From: Candidatus Caenarcanales bacterium
GTDB lineage: Bacteria > Cyanobacteriota > Vampirovibrionia > LMEP-6097
DNA length: 7,628 bases
Assembly (NCBI GenBank): GCA_021299565.1
Contig: JAJTHA010000217.1
Location: forward strand, 1 to 7,628
Direction: 5' to 3'
Positions 1-7,398 of this stretch are shown one piece after another. The notes under the pieces were generated by a model, which was not told where the DNA came from, did no database searches, and saw only the letters and a list, made by a program, of their open reading frames with translations. Made by a program: the position numbers and the translations under genes. Within the stretch, counting starts at the first letter, position 1. Every line of letters starts with the position of its first letter.

Positions 1-1
1 A

Positions 2-598
2 GGAAAGGTTTTGTTTGAGAATCAACAAATCAAAAGACCTAGTATTGATAGAACGCTAATTTTTCAAGAATATGCTTTGTTCCCTTGGCTAAACGTTATA
101 GAAAATATTAGCTTTGGGCTAAAGGATTCAATCCAAGACAAAGAGGAAAGACTAAACATCGCATCAAAATATTTAGAGATGGTCGGTTTAATTGATCACG
201 CCAGAGACAAAATCTCAAATTTATCTGGTGGAATGAAACAAAGAGTAGCTATCGCTAGAGCACTTGCTGTTAAACCAAAATTACTTCTTATGGATGAACC
301 ATTTGGAGCCTTAGATGAAAAAACTCGCATAGAGATGCAAAAACAACTAATACAAATTTGGCAAAAGCTCGGCATGACTGTGGTTTTTGTGACTCATAGT
401 ATTGATGAAGCTTTGATACTCGCAGACAGAATTATAGTCATGGGCAAATCACCTTTAAATAATGTTAGCGGGGAAATTAAAGCCGATATAAACATCACTC
501 AAACAAGACCAAGAGATTTGTCAACATTAAATCAAGACAGAGAATTAATCAATTCATTTATGCATCAAGAGAGCGTTAATTCTGTTTACGAAATTTAA
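2..598 (+). CDS. ABC importer ATP-binding subunit, nitrate/sulfonate/taurine type (5'-truncated)
   Basis: This is the nucleotide-binding subunit of an ABC importer, an inner-membrane-associated ATPase expected to work with a permease and a periplasmic solute-binding protein, neither of which is in the window. The reading frame is open from base 2 and the Walker A lysine region lies before the window, so the gene is cut at its 5' end; the TTG at base 11 is not a real start. Visible in order are the Q-loop and the following FPWLNV segment typical of the SsuB/TauB/NrtD group (about 62-97), the LSGGM signature (221-235), Walker B ending MDEPFGALD (about 290-316), and the H-loop histidine in VTHSIDEA (His codon 395-397). 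The C-terminal TRPRDLS-like segment is also usual for this group. The substrate (nitrate, sulfonate, taurine, a pyrimidine precursor or similar) cannot be told from the ATPase alone. The last 23 bp overlap the end of the convergent glycosyltransferase gene. Confidence 0.92.
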   Translation, partial: GKVLFENQQIKRPSIDRTLIFQEYALFPWLNVIENISFGLKDSIQDKEERLNIASKYLEMVGLIDHARDKISNLSGGMKQRVAIARALAVKPKLLLMDEPFGALDEKTRIEMQKQLIQIWQKLGMTVVFVTHSIDEALILADRIIVMGKSPLNNVSGEIKADINITQTRPRDLSTLNQDRELINSFMHQESVNSVYEI

Positions 599-2306
599 GA
601 CACGAATTTTCCCACATGTAATTTAAAACATCGGCAAAAGCTCTAGCATAATCCTCTGGTCTCATTTTACCTTTGCTAATAATATCTCGTAAGTTATTTC
701 TGTAAAAATCAATTTTTGAAGTATCCGCAGCAAGCTCAATAGCTTTTGCTATATATGATTTTTCATCCAAACAACACAAATCATCGAGACCAAGAGTTTT
801 TAAAATAGCAGCAGCGACACGACTAGATGGTCTATCAGCCATGTTGGTAATCACAGGTACACCCATATAAATGGAATCAATTGTTGTTGTACCTCCACTG
901 TATGGAAAAGTATCCAGGGCTATATCAATTTTGTTATAAGCATCTTGGAAATCATATTTGGAACAAGGTCCTTCCATAATTATTCGTGATTCATCTATGC
1001 CTAAAAGTTTGAAGCGACTTAAAATATATTCCGATATTTTTAGATTATCAAGAAGAGCATACTTGAGCATTAATTTGGAACCTGGCACTGCCTTGAGAAT
1101 CTTTACCCATGCTTGATAAACATTATTTGTAAATTTTATATGCCTATGAAAAGATCCGAAAGTTATATATCCATTAGTCTTATATGGCGGATCTTTAATT
1201 GGAGGCAACTTCATAACTTCTTCTAGTTGGACTTGAAATAAAGCATTATCGATAGTTGCAATTGTTTCTGTAAAATAATTTTGATCTCCCGGAAAAACTT
1301 GATGCTTAGATGTTATAAAATAATCAACCGAAGGAAAAGCTGTAGTCCCATTAGATGAAAGCCAAGTAGCAACTACAGGGGCTGGCTTGCGAGCAGCCAC
1401 TCCCACCATGGCTTCAACATTAGGATCATAGGCAGAAAAACCAGCTAAATCAATAAATATATCTATTTGATCTTGATAAACTTTTTCTGCGATATCTTTA
1501 ATAGCCAATTGAGAACAATCATGCCAAGCTACAACATTAGATTTGATATCCTGCACATAAGTGGATGTTGTATCATTGCAGTATTCTGGCAGTTTATCAG
1601 AAGCCATAGAATAACCAAAAATTTCAAACCTTGATTTATCCAAAAACTTACAAAGACATCTAACTCCAGCCCAATCAGAGAGACCATGGGCAGAGAAAAA
1701 GCCGATTTTCAAAATTTGTTTTTTTGTATCAAAACGATTTGAATCATGATCATAAATTTTTGGTTGATATCGATTAAAGTAAGCTTTGTAAAGTTCTTTT
1801 GAATACTTGAGAATTTCTTTTTGACTTATCGCCAAATCGTAATAAATATACTGCATTAAAGTTGCCAAATAAATAACTGAATTTGTTTCTTGATAAGTTT
1901 TTAACAGTAGCTTGGAAACAATTTCAGGCTGCCCTAAATGGATATTTAAAATTGCCAATTCATAATTTAATGCTGTTAGTTTTGGATTTAATTCAAGAGC
2001 CTTTAGTAAGAAGTTTATACTTTCAACAAGATAGCCACAATTTTTGAGAAGATTAGCGTACATGACGTAAAACTCTGCTTGCTCTGGATCTGCTTGAATT
2101 GCTTGCTCAATACATTTAATTGAAATATCAACAAATTCTGCACCTTTTAAAAGAAATAATGAGTGTCCAAATAAAGCAAAAATCCAAGGATCATTAATTC
2201 CTTCGTTAATTTTTTCATTCAAAATTGCAATAAGCTCAGCATAAGACCTTTGGTTGTACATGGTCTTTGCTGTATCAATTAATTTTTGAAGGTCAGCAGT
2301 CTGCAT
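576..2306 (-). CDS. TPR protein with OGT/SPINDLY-like GT41 glycosyltransferase domain
   Basis: The 576-residue protein has TPR-like helical repeats at about residues 37-140 (DPEQAEFYVMYANLLKNCGY and neighbours are the clearest) followed by a GT41 catalytic domain at about 198-567. Family landmarks are the IGFFSAHG strand (201-208), IDIFIDLAGF (281-290), RKPAPVVATWLSSNGTT (306-322), FGSFHRHIK with Lys391 at the place of the UDP-phosphate-binding lysine of OGT (human K842), LDTFPYSGGTTTID (464-477) and RPSSRVAAAIL (492-502). GT41 enzymes transfer GlcNAc or another sugar from a nucleotide donor to Ser/Thr of proteins, with the TPRs picking the target; the donor and target here are unknown. The histidine found in the GxHP motif of OGTs is missing: residues 208-215 read GLSDWAGV. 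There is no signal peptide or membrane segment, so it is probably cytoplasmic. The ATG start is preceded by an A-rich leader without a good Shine-Dalgarno site. It stands alone on this strand, between a convergent and a divergent neighbour. Confidence 0.88.
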   Translation of the reverse strand: MQTADLQKLIDTAKTMYNQRSYAELIAILNEKINEGINDPWIFALFGHSLFLLKGAEFVDISIKCIEQAIQADPEQAEFYVMYANLLKNCGYLVESINFLLKALELNPKLTALNYELAILNIHLGQPEIVSKLLLKTYQETNSVIYLATLMQYIYYDLAISQKEILKYSKELYKAYFNRYQPKIYDHDSNRFDTKKQILKIGFFSAHGLSDWAGVRCLCKFLDKSRFEIFGYSMASDKLPEYCNDTTSTYVQDIKSNVVAWHDCSQLAIKDIAEKVYQDQIDIFIDLAGFSAYDPNVEAMVGVAARKPAPVVATWLSSNGTTAFPSVDYFITSKHQVFPGDQNYFTETIATIDNALFQVQLEEVMKLPPIKDPPYKTNGYITFGSFHRHIKFTNNVYQAWVKILKAVPGSKLMLKYALLDNLKISEYILSRFKLLGIDESRIIMEGPCSKYDFQDAYNKIDIALDTFPYSGGTTTIDSIYMGVPVITNMADRPSSRVAAAILKTLGLDDLCCLDEKSYIAKAIELAADTSKIDFYRNNLRDIISKGKMRPEDYARAFADVLNYMWENSCLKFRKQN

Positions 2307-2393
2307 TATTTTTTTATTCCACGATAAGACAAACGGTCGCCAGGCAGATAATACTCCGACGATTTAATCAAAAAATTGGGCATAAAAACCATA
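2307..2393. promoter_or_regulatory. Divergent intergenic region, glycosyltransferase / HDOD gene
   Basis: These 87 bp separate two gene starts pointing away from each other, so they should hold both promoters. Weak -10 candidates are TTTAAT at 2363-2368 for the HDOD gene (5 of 6 matches to TATAAT) and TATTAT on the minus strand at 2353-2348 for the glycosyltransferase (5 of 6). Neither has a convincing -35 box or the TGn extension seen at other starts in this window. No strong hairpin was noticed. The placement is a guess by consensus. Confidence 0.35.
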
Positions 2394-3215
2394 ATGGCGG
2401 ATTTTCGCATAAGTGATTTTGTCAAACATAGTAATGATCTGGCTACAATTTCGCCAGCAGCAGTTGAACTTATAAACAAAATAAATTTACCTAGCACCAG
2501 TAAAGACGAAGTTGCAAGATTAGTTTCCAAAGATGAAGTTTTATTTGCAAATGTTTTCAAAGTAGTAAATTCAGCAGCGCTATCTTTAGTACGAAGACCA
2601 AAAACCATTCAAGAAGCAGTTGATATTTTGGGAACTACTCAAATTAGAAACTTGATTTTTAGTGTTGCAGCGAAAAGAGTAGTTGCCGACACCAAGCTAT
2701 GGTACCGATCTGTTTTTACAGCATTAGTTGCAGAAAAAATTGCCAAAGAATTTAAAATAGATACCGATAAATGTAGTGATATTTATATTGCAGGACTTTC
2801 TCAAGCACTTGGGGAAATGATATTCAAAACTTTTTATAGACATAAGTATGAGCAGGTAGAAGACATAAGACCATGCAAAGCACGAGAAGCAAAAGAAATC
2901 GAAATTTTTGGCTTTAGTGGAACGGAAGTAGCCTGCGCAATTTCTCGAAACTTTCAATTACCCGAAAGTATTGTGAAGATATTGGAATCACAGAGTCTTG
3001 CTTGGCACGATGAAAAATTCACCAAAGTAAATGCGATTCTAGATTTGGCAATTAGCCTTGCTGAGATAAATGAAGATGAAATAGATGATCAAGAGTCCAT
3101 AGATGCATTAATTAACTATCCGATGTTAAACAGATTTGAACTAACAGATATAGTAATTAATCCAGCTCTAGTTAAGTTATTCCATGAAGAAACCAAACGC
3201 TTTGTTGCGTTCTAA
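2394..3215 (+). CDS. HDOD-domain protein (signalling/regulatory)
   Basis: The 273-residue protein is a single-domain HDOD protein, a relative of HD phosphohydrolases usually found in bacterial signalling and generally without hydrolase activity. Family features are the early helix with AVELINKINLP (23-33), the segment around KVVNSAALSLV (56-66) that matches the usual vNSa pattern, TIQEAVDILGTTQIRNLIFSV (71-91), YIAGLSQALGEMIF (131-144), and IEIFGFSGTEVACAISRNFQLPESI (169-193). At the site where active HD enzymes have His-Asp, this protein has Gln-Ala (137-138), so phosphohydrolase activity is not expected. No receiver, GGDEF or EAL domain is attached and there is no membrane segment. I chose the ATG at 2394; an in-frame TTG at 2376 would add six residues but has no ribosome-site support. 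It lies just ahead of dnaX on the same strand. The partner and the signal are unknown. Confidence 0.85.
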   Translation: MADFRISDFVKHSNDLATISPAAVELINKINLPSTSKDEVARLVSKDEVLFANVFKVVNSAALSLVRRPKTIQEAVDILGTTQIRNLIFSVAAKRVVADTKLWYRSVFTALVAEKIAKEFKIDTDKCSDIYIAGLSQALGEMIFKTFYRHKYEQVEDIRPCKAREAKEIEIFGFSGTEVACAISRNFQLPESIVKILESQSLAWHDEKFTKVNAILDLAISLAEINEDEIDDQESIDALINYPMLNRFELTDIVINPALVKLFHEETKRFVAF

Positions 3216-3234
3216 TATTGGTTTTTGCTATACT
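3205..3234 (+). promoter_or_regulatory. Extended -10 promoter for dnaX
   Basis: TGCTATACT at 3226-3234 is a TGn-extended -10 element with five of six matches to TATAAT. A poor -35-like TTGCGT lies at 3205-3210, 18 bp upstream. The expected transcription start, about 6-8 bp after the element, falls at 3240-3242, directly before the GTG at 3243. The element overlaps the alternative TTG start at 3225, which argues against that start. Most of the promoter sits in the 3' end of the HDOD gene and the short gap after it. This is a consensus match only. Confidence 0.5.
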
Positions 3235-3242
3235 TCGATGAA

Positions 3243-4865
3243 GTGCTTAAACAAAACTACGAACCTTTATTTCTCAAATACAGACCACAAAAGCTATCTG
3301 ATGTTTTAGGTCAAGAATCTGTAAAAAATACTCTTATAAATGCAATCAATAATCAAAAAATTGTTCATGCTTATTTATTAACAGGTCCTAGAGGTTCTGG
3401 TAAAACAAGCAGCGCTAGAATTATCGCCAAATCTCTCAATTGCTCAGAGCCCTTAGATGCTAAGTCTCCAACGACTCAACCCTGCGGCAAATGTGATAGT
3501 TGCATTAGTATCTCAAACTCAAACAGCATAGATGTTACAGAAATAGATGCTGCTAGTCATGGTCATGTAGAAGATGCAAGAAAGCTTATCGAAAGAGTCA
3601 ACATGGCAAGCCTGGGTGGTAAATATAGAATTTATATTATCGATGAAGTTCATATGCTTTCAACAGCAGCATTTAACGCTTTACTTAAAGTCGTCGAAGA
3701 ACCTCCTGAAAAAGTGGTCTTCATAATGGCAACAACTGAACTTGATAAAGTACCGAAAACTATCATTAGCCGTTGTCAGCAACTAAGATTCAAGCCGATA
3801 ACTCCTGAAGATAGTTTGCAAAGACTTATTTATGTCGCTAATTTAGAAAAAATAAACATCGCAGAAGACGCACTTAAAATTATCGCAAGACATGCTGATG
3901 GAGCGATGAGAGACGCTTTGAGTTTATTAGATCAAGTTGGAGTTTTTTCAAATCCAGAATCACAAATAGACGAAGAGGTCATACTAAATTTACTTGGTGC
4001 TATTTCCCAAAATACTTTGGAGAGAATCACCATGGGGATTTTTGAGCGCAATCATAAAGCCTTGCTGGAGACTATTGAAGAAGCTTTGACTCAGGGCAAA
4101 GATGCTATAAATATTTGCCAAGAATTACAAGATTATTTATTAAAGCTCCTGCAAGCAATCAACTCAGGTGAGCAACATAATTTAAAAAATATTATTTCAG
4201 AACAAAAAATAGAAAATTTTGAAATAGTTCAAATCATCGATTCATTAGCAGAGCTTGAATATAAATTAAGACAATCAAGTAAATCAAAAAGTCTATTACG
4301 AGCTTGGTTTGTCAAAATCGCTCATAGACAAGATATTTTGGTAATCAAAGATCTAATGACAAGACTCGAAAGACTTGAATCAGGGACCAAAGAAATTATT
4401 CCGATTAAACCTTTTGTTGATACTGCAGTTCCAAAGCCAGAAAGCATTGCCAAACAGACAAGCACAGCAGTAGTAAATCAGAACAATAACCAAGGATACA
4501 TGGAATATCTAAGTCCAGGTACACGAGGCATGTTCGTCAGTAGCCAAGCGAAGCTTGCGACTATTAACAATTCTTCTGCTGTATTTTTTATTCCTGAAAA
4601 ATTCAAGTTTTTGCAAGATAAATTACAAGCAAGATCCCCAGAAATCATCCAGGCCTTAATAAAAGATACTGCTGAAGATGTTTCAAATATTTCTTTTCAA
4701 ATTGACAATAATCCAAATGCTGAAAGCATCAAAGAGACTGTTGCAGCTCATACTAGTGAAACATCAATTGAGGCTACGATACAAGTATCCAAAGGCAATA
4801 ATAAACTTGAAGAAATATCAGGTGCTTTTAAAGATGTTTTTTCCGGCAAAGAAATCAACTCTTGA
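3243..4865 (+). CDS. dnaX: DNA polymerase III clamp-loader subunit gamma/tau
   Basis: DnaX is the AAA+ ATPase motor of the clamp loader, which opens the sliding clamp and places it on primed DNA. Numbering from the GTG, the 540 residues show the family opening YEPLFLKYRPQ (6-16), Walker A GPRGSGKT (48-55), a zinc-binding set Cys67, Cys81, Cys84 and Cys87, the EIDAASHGHVEDAR segment (100-113), Walker B IYIIDEVHML (130-139), sensor 1 MATTE (162-166) and the SRC arginine-finger motif (176-178). Domain III helices run to about residue 375, then comes a Pro/Asn/Gln-rich linker (about 387-420) and a tau-like C-terminal domain. Its tail is weakly conserved. The GTG start puts YEPL five residues in, close to the family norm; a TTG at 3225 would add six residues but overlaps a promoter element. 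No Shine-Dalgarno site is visible. It may also be read from the HDOD transcript. Its 3' end overlaps the convergent mlaF gene by 11 bp. Confidence 0.95.
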   Translation: MLKQNYEPLFLKYRPQKLSDVLGQESVKNTLINAINNQKIVHAYLLTGPRGSGKTSSARIIAKSLNCSEPLDAKSPTTQPCGKCDSCISISNSNSIDVTEIDAASHGHVEDARKLIERVNMASLGGKYRIYIIDEVHMLSTAAFNALLKVVEEPPEKVVFIMATTELDKVPKTIISRCQQLRFKPITPEDSLQRLIYVANLEKINIAEDALKIIARHADGAMRDALSLLDQVGVFSNPESQIDEEVILNLLGAISQNTLERITMGIFERNHKALLETIEEALTQGKDAINICQELQDYLLKLLQAINSGEQHNLKNIISEQKIENFEIVQIIDSLAELEYKLRQSSKSKSLLRAWFVKIAHRQDILVIKDLMTRLERLESGTKEIIPIKPFVDTAVPKPESIAKQTSTAVVNQNNNQGYMEYLSPGTRGMFVSSQAKLATINNSSAVFFIPEKFKFLQDKLQARSPEIIQALIKDTAEDVSNISFQIDNNPNAESIKETVAAHTSETSIEATIQVSKGNNKLEEISGAFKDVFSGKEINS

Positions 4866-5577
4866 CTTGCATAGGACCTTCAACTGTGCCATCTCTGAAC
4901 TGCTTGGCATAAGGATCTGAATTAGCACTATCAAATAATTCTTTTGGGCTACCTTGCCAAACAATTGAACAATCATAAAGCATCACCACTCTATCCACGG
5001 CTCTCTTTATAGTCGACGCCTGATGGGTGACTACAATGCCTGCCGATTTGGTTTCCTTTTGTATTTTGACAATTAAATCTTCGATTATAGTACTTGCCAC
5101 AGGATCAAGCCCGGCAGTCGGTTCATCATAAAGAATAATTTCAGGATCATTTACAATAGCTCTTGCAAAACTTATACGTTTTTTCATCCCTCCAGACAGT
5201 TCACTGGGGAATTGAGACTCTATTCCGGTTAAACCAACCAATGCTAGCTTTTGAGCAGCAATCGCATTCAGTTCATCTTCAGAAGGAAGTTTTTTAATAT
5301 GTTCGCCAATGATTAAAGGAAAGACAATATTATCGCGAACATTTAGTGAATCAAAGAGCGCCGAATACTGAAACGCCATCCCAAGCTTGTTACTAGACAG
5401 TTTAACTTCACCAGAATCTTTAGGCTCAAGTCCAGCGATAATTTTGAGTAGCGTGCTTTTACCACAACCAGAGAATCCAACTAAAGCTACTAATTCACCT
5501 TTTTTTACTGTTAAATTAATATTTTCAAATATCTTGTTTGATCCGAAGGATTTACTTAGATTGGTGATTTCAATCAT
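4855..5577 (-). CDS. mlaF: MlaF-type ABC ATPase, outer-membrane lipid asymmetry transport
   Basis: This 240-residue cytoplasmic ATPase matches the MlaF/Ttg2A group, which powers phospholipid movement across the envelope together with an MlaE permease and MCE-domain MlaD proteins. Those partners are not in this window. Motifs are Walker A GFSGCGKST (34-42), Q-loop Gln70 in AFQYSALFDSLNVRDNIVFPL, signature LSGGM (127-131), Walker B IILYDEPTAGLDP (147-159) with catalytic Glu152, and H-loop His185 in VVTHQ. The SALFDSLNV segment, YDEPTAGLDP and the C-terminal FRDGTVEGP (227-235) distinguish this group from general importers. The ATG at 5577 gives the usual MIEITNLSKSFG opening; the longer reading from a TTG at 5622 would run into the divergent mrdA gene and adds residues that do not look like the family. 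It ends inside the last codons of dnaX, and its start lies 36 bp from that of mrdA, so the two envelope genes share a control region. Confidence 0.92.
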   Translation of the reverse strand: MIEITNLSKSFGSNKIFENINLTVKKGELVALVGFSGCGKSTLLKIIAGLEPKDSGEVKLSSNKLGMAFQYSALFDSLNVRDNIVFPLIIGEHIKKLPSEDELNAIAAQKLALVGLTGIESQFPSELSGGMKKRISFARAIVNDPEIILYDEPTAGLDPVASTIIEDLIVKIQKETKSAGIVVTHQASTIKRAVDRVVMLYDCSIVWQGSPKELFDSANSDPYAKQFRDGTVEGPMQVKS

Positions 5578-5581
5578 GTGC

Positions 5582-5590
5582 TGATAAAAT
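5582..5590 (+). promoter_or_regulatory. Extended -10 element for mrdA
   Basis: TGATAAAAT matches the TGnTATAAT extended -10 at eight of nine positions counting the free base. A weak -35-like TTGGTG lies at 5561-5566, inside the first codons of mlaF. The predicted transcription start near 5597 would give a leader of about 16 nt before the ATG at 5614, with no clear Shine-Dalgarno site. It overlaps the opposing mlaF element at 5589-5590. Confidence 0.45.
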
Positions 5591-5597
5591 CTTAGCA
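5589..5597 (-). promoter_or_regulatory. Extended -10 element for mlaF
   Basis: Read on the minus strand the sequence is TGCTAAGAT, a TGn extension followed by TAAGAT (four of six matches to TATAAT). Eleven bases separate it from the ATG at 5577, so the transcript would have only about four leader bases. The -35 region holds only a poor TTCATT-like match. The core hexamer is weaker than those for dnaX and gpmI. Confidence 0.35.
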
Positions 5598-5613
5598 GGC
5601 TTTCTAAAAGATA

Positions 5614-7398
5614 ATGAACCAATCCAATATACTTTCTTATTTTGTTGTATTTTTGCTAGGACTACTGGGTCTAAGATTGTTTCAACTTCAAATCCTTGAA
5701 CATGACAAATTTCAAACTCTTGCAAAAAACAATTCTTCAAGAACTGCTATTACTCTAGCCCCAAGAGGTGTAATTTATGACAGGAACGATGAAGTCTTGG
5801 CGACTAGCAAGCAATCACTCAGTATTGTTGTTTATGCAAACAAATTAAAAACTCAAGTAGAGAAAGATAGTGTAATTGAAGCATTAGTCAAACTTGTTGA
5901 TCTACCAAAAGAGCAAATAGAAGAAATCATCAATAAAATTGATCCGAGCACTCCTCTACCAATAGCTGTCGATAACAATATCTCAATAGAAACCGCTATA
6001 AAAATTTTCGAGAACAGCAAAGAACTTCCTGCGATCGGCGTACAAGAACAAGCCATAAGATTCTTCCCTCATAATGAAATTGGCGCTCATTTACTTGGCT
6101 ACGTAGGACAAATAAGTGAAAACGAACTCAAAGAGGGACGTTCAAGAGGACTTACTATGGGAGATATAGTAGGCAAAGATGGTGTTGAAAAAGTTTGTGA
6201 TGAAACCCTACAAGGTATAAAAGGCGAAGCTAGAGTTGCTGTTGATAGATTCGGCAAGAGTCTTAATAAAAGCGATAGAGATCAATTGGTCATAAGAAAA
6301 GCTATCAAAGGCGGAGATTTACATTTGACTATTGATCAAAAGCTACAAGAAATAGCGCAAAGAGAACTTGGTGAAAGAATGGGAGCCGTAATTGCCATGA
6401 ATCCTAAAAATGGCGAGATATATTGCATGGTAAGCTCACCAAGTTATGATCCAAACATTTTCACCAAACCTGTTCCCTATGATACTTTCAACGAACTAAT
6501 GAAACGCAAAGCTTTCATCAATAGATCTATTCATGCATTTACTCCTGGTAGTATTTGGAAACCTTTTACTGCACTTGCCGGTTTAGAACATGGAGTGGTA
6601 AAAGAAGACGAGAAATTAGCAGTATCAGGTGCAATATATTTTGGTGGCTTTAAATTTGGGGATTGGACCAATGCCACGGGAAGCATGGATCTGACCGAAG
6701 CTATAGCTTGGTCAAGAGATACTTACTTCTATCAAATCGCTAAAAGAATGAGACCTGAGTGGATCGCAGAATTAGCTAGAAAATTTGGAGGAGATGAAAA
6801 GACAGGAGTAGAAGTTTTAGGTGAATACAAAGGCATTATTCCTGATCCAGCCTGGAAAGAAAAGACTTGGGGTGAGCCTTGGTATCCTGGCAATACTCTG
6901 CATTACGCAATTGGGCAAAGTTTTCTTTTGGTGACACCAATACAAGTAGCCAAAATGTTTTCGGGATTTGCAAACGAAGGCTATACTGCTCAACCACACG
7001 TAGTTAAAGACCCTGATAAAGAATATCTCACCAAAATTGAAAACGTCTCTCTAACAAATATTCGCAAAGTTAAAAAAGGGCTAGAAGCCTGTGTTGATCA
7101 TGGAACTGGCGGGGCATCAAGATTTGAAGAAATAAAAGTTGCAGGCAAAACAGGCTCAGCTGAAGTACATGGCTATGCTCATACAACTCACGGTTGGTTT
7201 GCCGCATACGCTCCTGTTGAGGATCCTCAAATTGTTGTTGTTGTTTTTGTTGAAGGAGGAGGACACGGCGGTAGTGTGGCTGCACCAATTGCAAGAAAAA
7301 TCTTTGAAGAGTTTTTTGAACTCAATAAAGCCTCACAAATCACTCAAGCCCCCGAGACCATCAAACCCACTCAAGGAGAGGCTTTAACTGCTCAGTGA
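5614..7398 (+). CDS. mrdA: Penicillin-binding protein 2, peptidoglycan D,D-transpeptidase
   Basis: PBP2 is the class B transpeptidase that cross-links peptidoglycan during cell elongation, paired with the SEDS glycosyltransferase RodA. The 594 residues start with a membrane anchor (about 7-24), then RGVIYDRN (51-58) of the pedestal domain, the GYVGQIS segment (162-168) and GKDGVEKVCDETLQGIKG (187-204). The transpeptidase domain runs from about 235 and has all three active-site motifs: SxxK as Ser313-Ile-Trp-Lys316 with the acylated serine, SxD as Ser367-Arg-Asp369, and KTG at 512-514 followed by SAE. The SxD form and KTGSAE are usual for the PBP2/MrdA branch, as opposed to the SxN of division FtsI. 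The length is normal. The ATG start places the anchor right at the N terminus. RodA and MreBCD are not adjacent. The TGA stop also forms part of the -10 element of gpmI, 14 bp upstream of the next start. Confidence 0.95.
   Translation: MNQSNILSYFVVFLLGLLGLRLFQLQILEHDKFQTLAKNNSSRTAITLAPRGVIYDRNDEVLATSKQSLSIVVYANKLKTQVEKDSVIEALVKLVDLPKEQIEEIINKIDPSTPLPIAVDNNISIETAIKIFENSKELPAIGVQEQAIRFFPHNEIGAHLLGYVGQISENELKEGRSRGLTMGDIVGKDGVEKVCDETLQGIKGEARVAVDRFGKSLNKSDRDQLVIRKAIKGGDLHLTIDQKLQEIAQRELGERMGAVIAMNPKNGEIYCMVSSPSYDPNIFTKPVPYDTFNELMKRKAFINRSIHAFTPGSIWKPFTALAGLEHGVVKEDEKLAVSGAIYFGGFKFGDWTNATGSMDLTEAIAWSRDTYFYQIAKRMRPEWIAELARKFGGDEKTGVEVLGEYKGIIPDPAWKEKTWGEPWYPGNTLHYAIGQSFLLVTPIQVAKMFSGFANEGYTAQPHVVKDPDKEYLTKIENVSLTNIRKVKKGLEACVDHGTGGASRFEEIKVAGKTGSAEVHGYAHTTHGWFAAYAPVEDPQIVVVVFVEGGGHGGSVAAPIARKIFEEFFELNKASQITQAPETIKPTQGEALTAQ

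Noticed and set aside
599..640. Terminator hairpin after the ABC ATPase gene
   Set aside because: No inverted repeat with a T-run was found. The sequence is coding for the convergent glycosyltransferase.
2306..2608. Minus-strand open frame of 100 codons ending at the glycosyltransferase start
   Set aside because: It is antisense to the N-terminal part of the HDOD domain, has no recognisable domain, and its composition is what the opposite strand of a real gene would give.
3225..3242. TTG at 3225 as the start of dnaX
   Set aside because: It overlaps the extended -10 element and adds residues before the conserved YEPL opening. The GTG at 3243 fits the family better, although the TTG cannot be fully excluded if the gene is read only from an upstream promoter.
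4181..4222. Possible -1 frameshift at T TTA AAA, ending at TGA 4220-4222
   Set aside because: The product would lose the end of domain III, which is needed for clamp-loader assembly, and no stimulating hairpin or internal SD is apparent. It is probably an accident of A/T-rich codons.
5578..5622. Longer mlaF from a TTG at 5622
   Set aside because: The extra 15 residues are unlike the family, and the extension would overlap the start of mrdA. The ATG at 5577 gives the usual N terminus.
7070..7294. Minus-strand open frame of 74 codons, rich in Gln and Leu, and a plus-strand frame at 7139-7387
   Set aside because: Both lie inside the mrdA transpeptidase region carrying the KTG motif. The runs of Gln and Leu come from GTT/TTG-rich codons for a valine stretch in the true frame.
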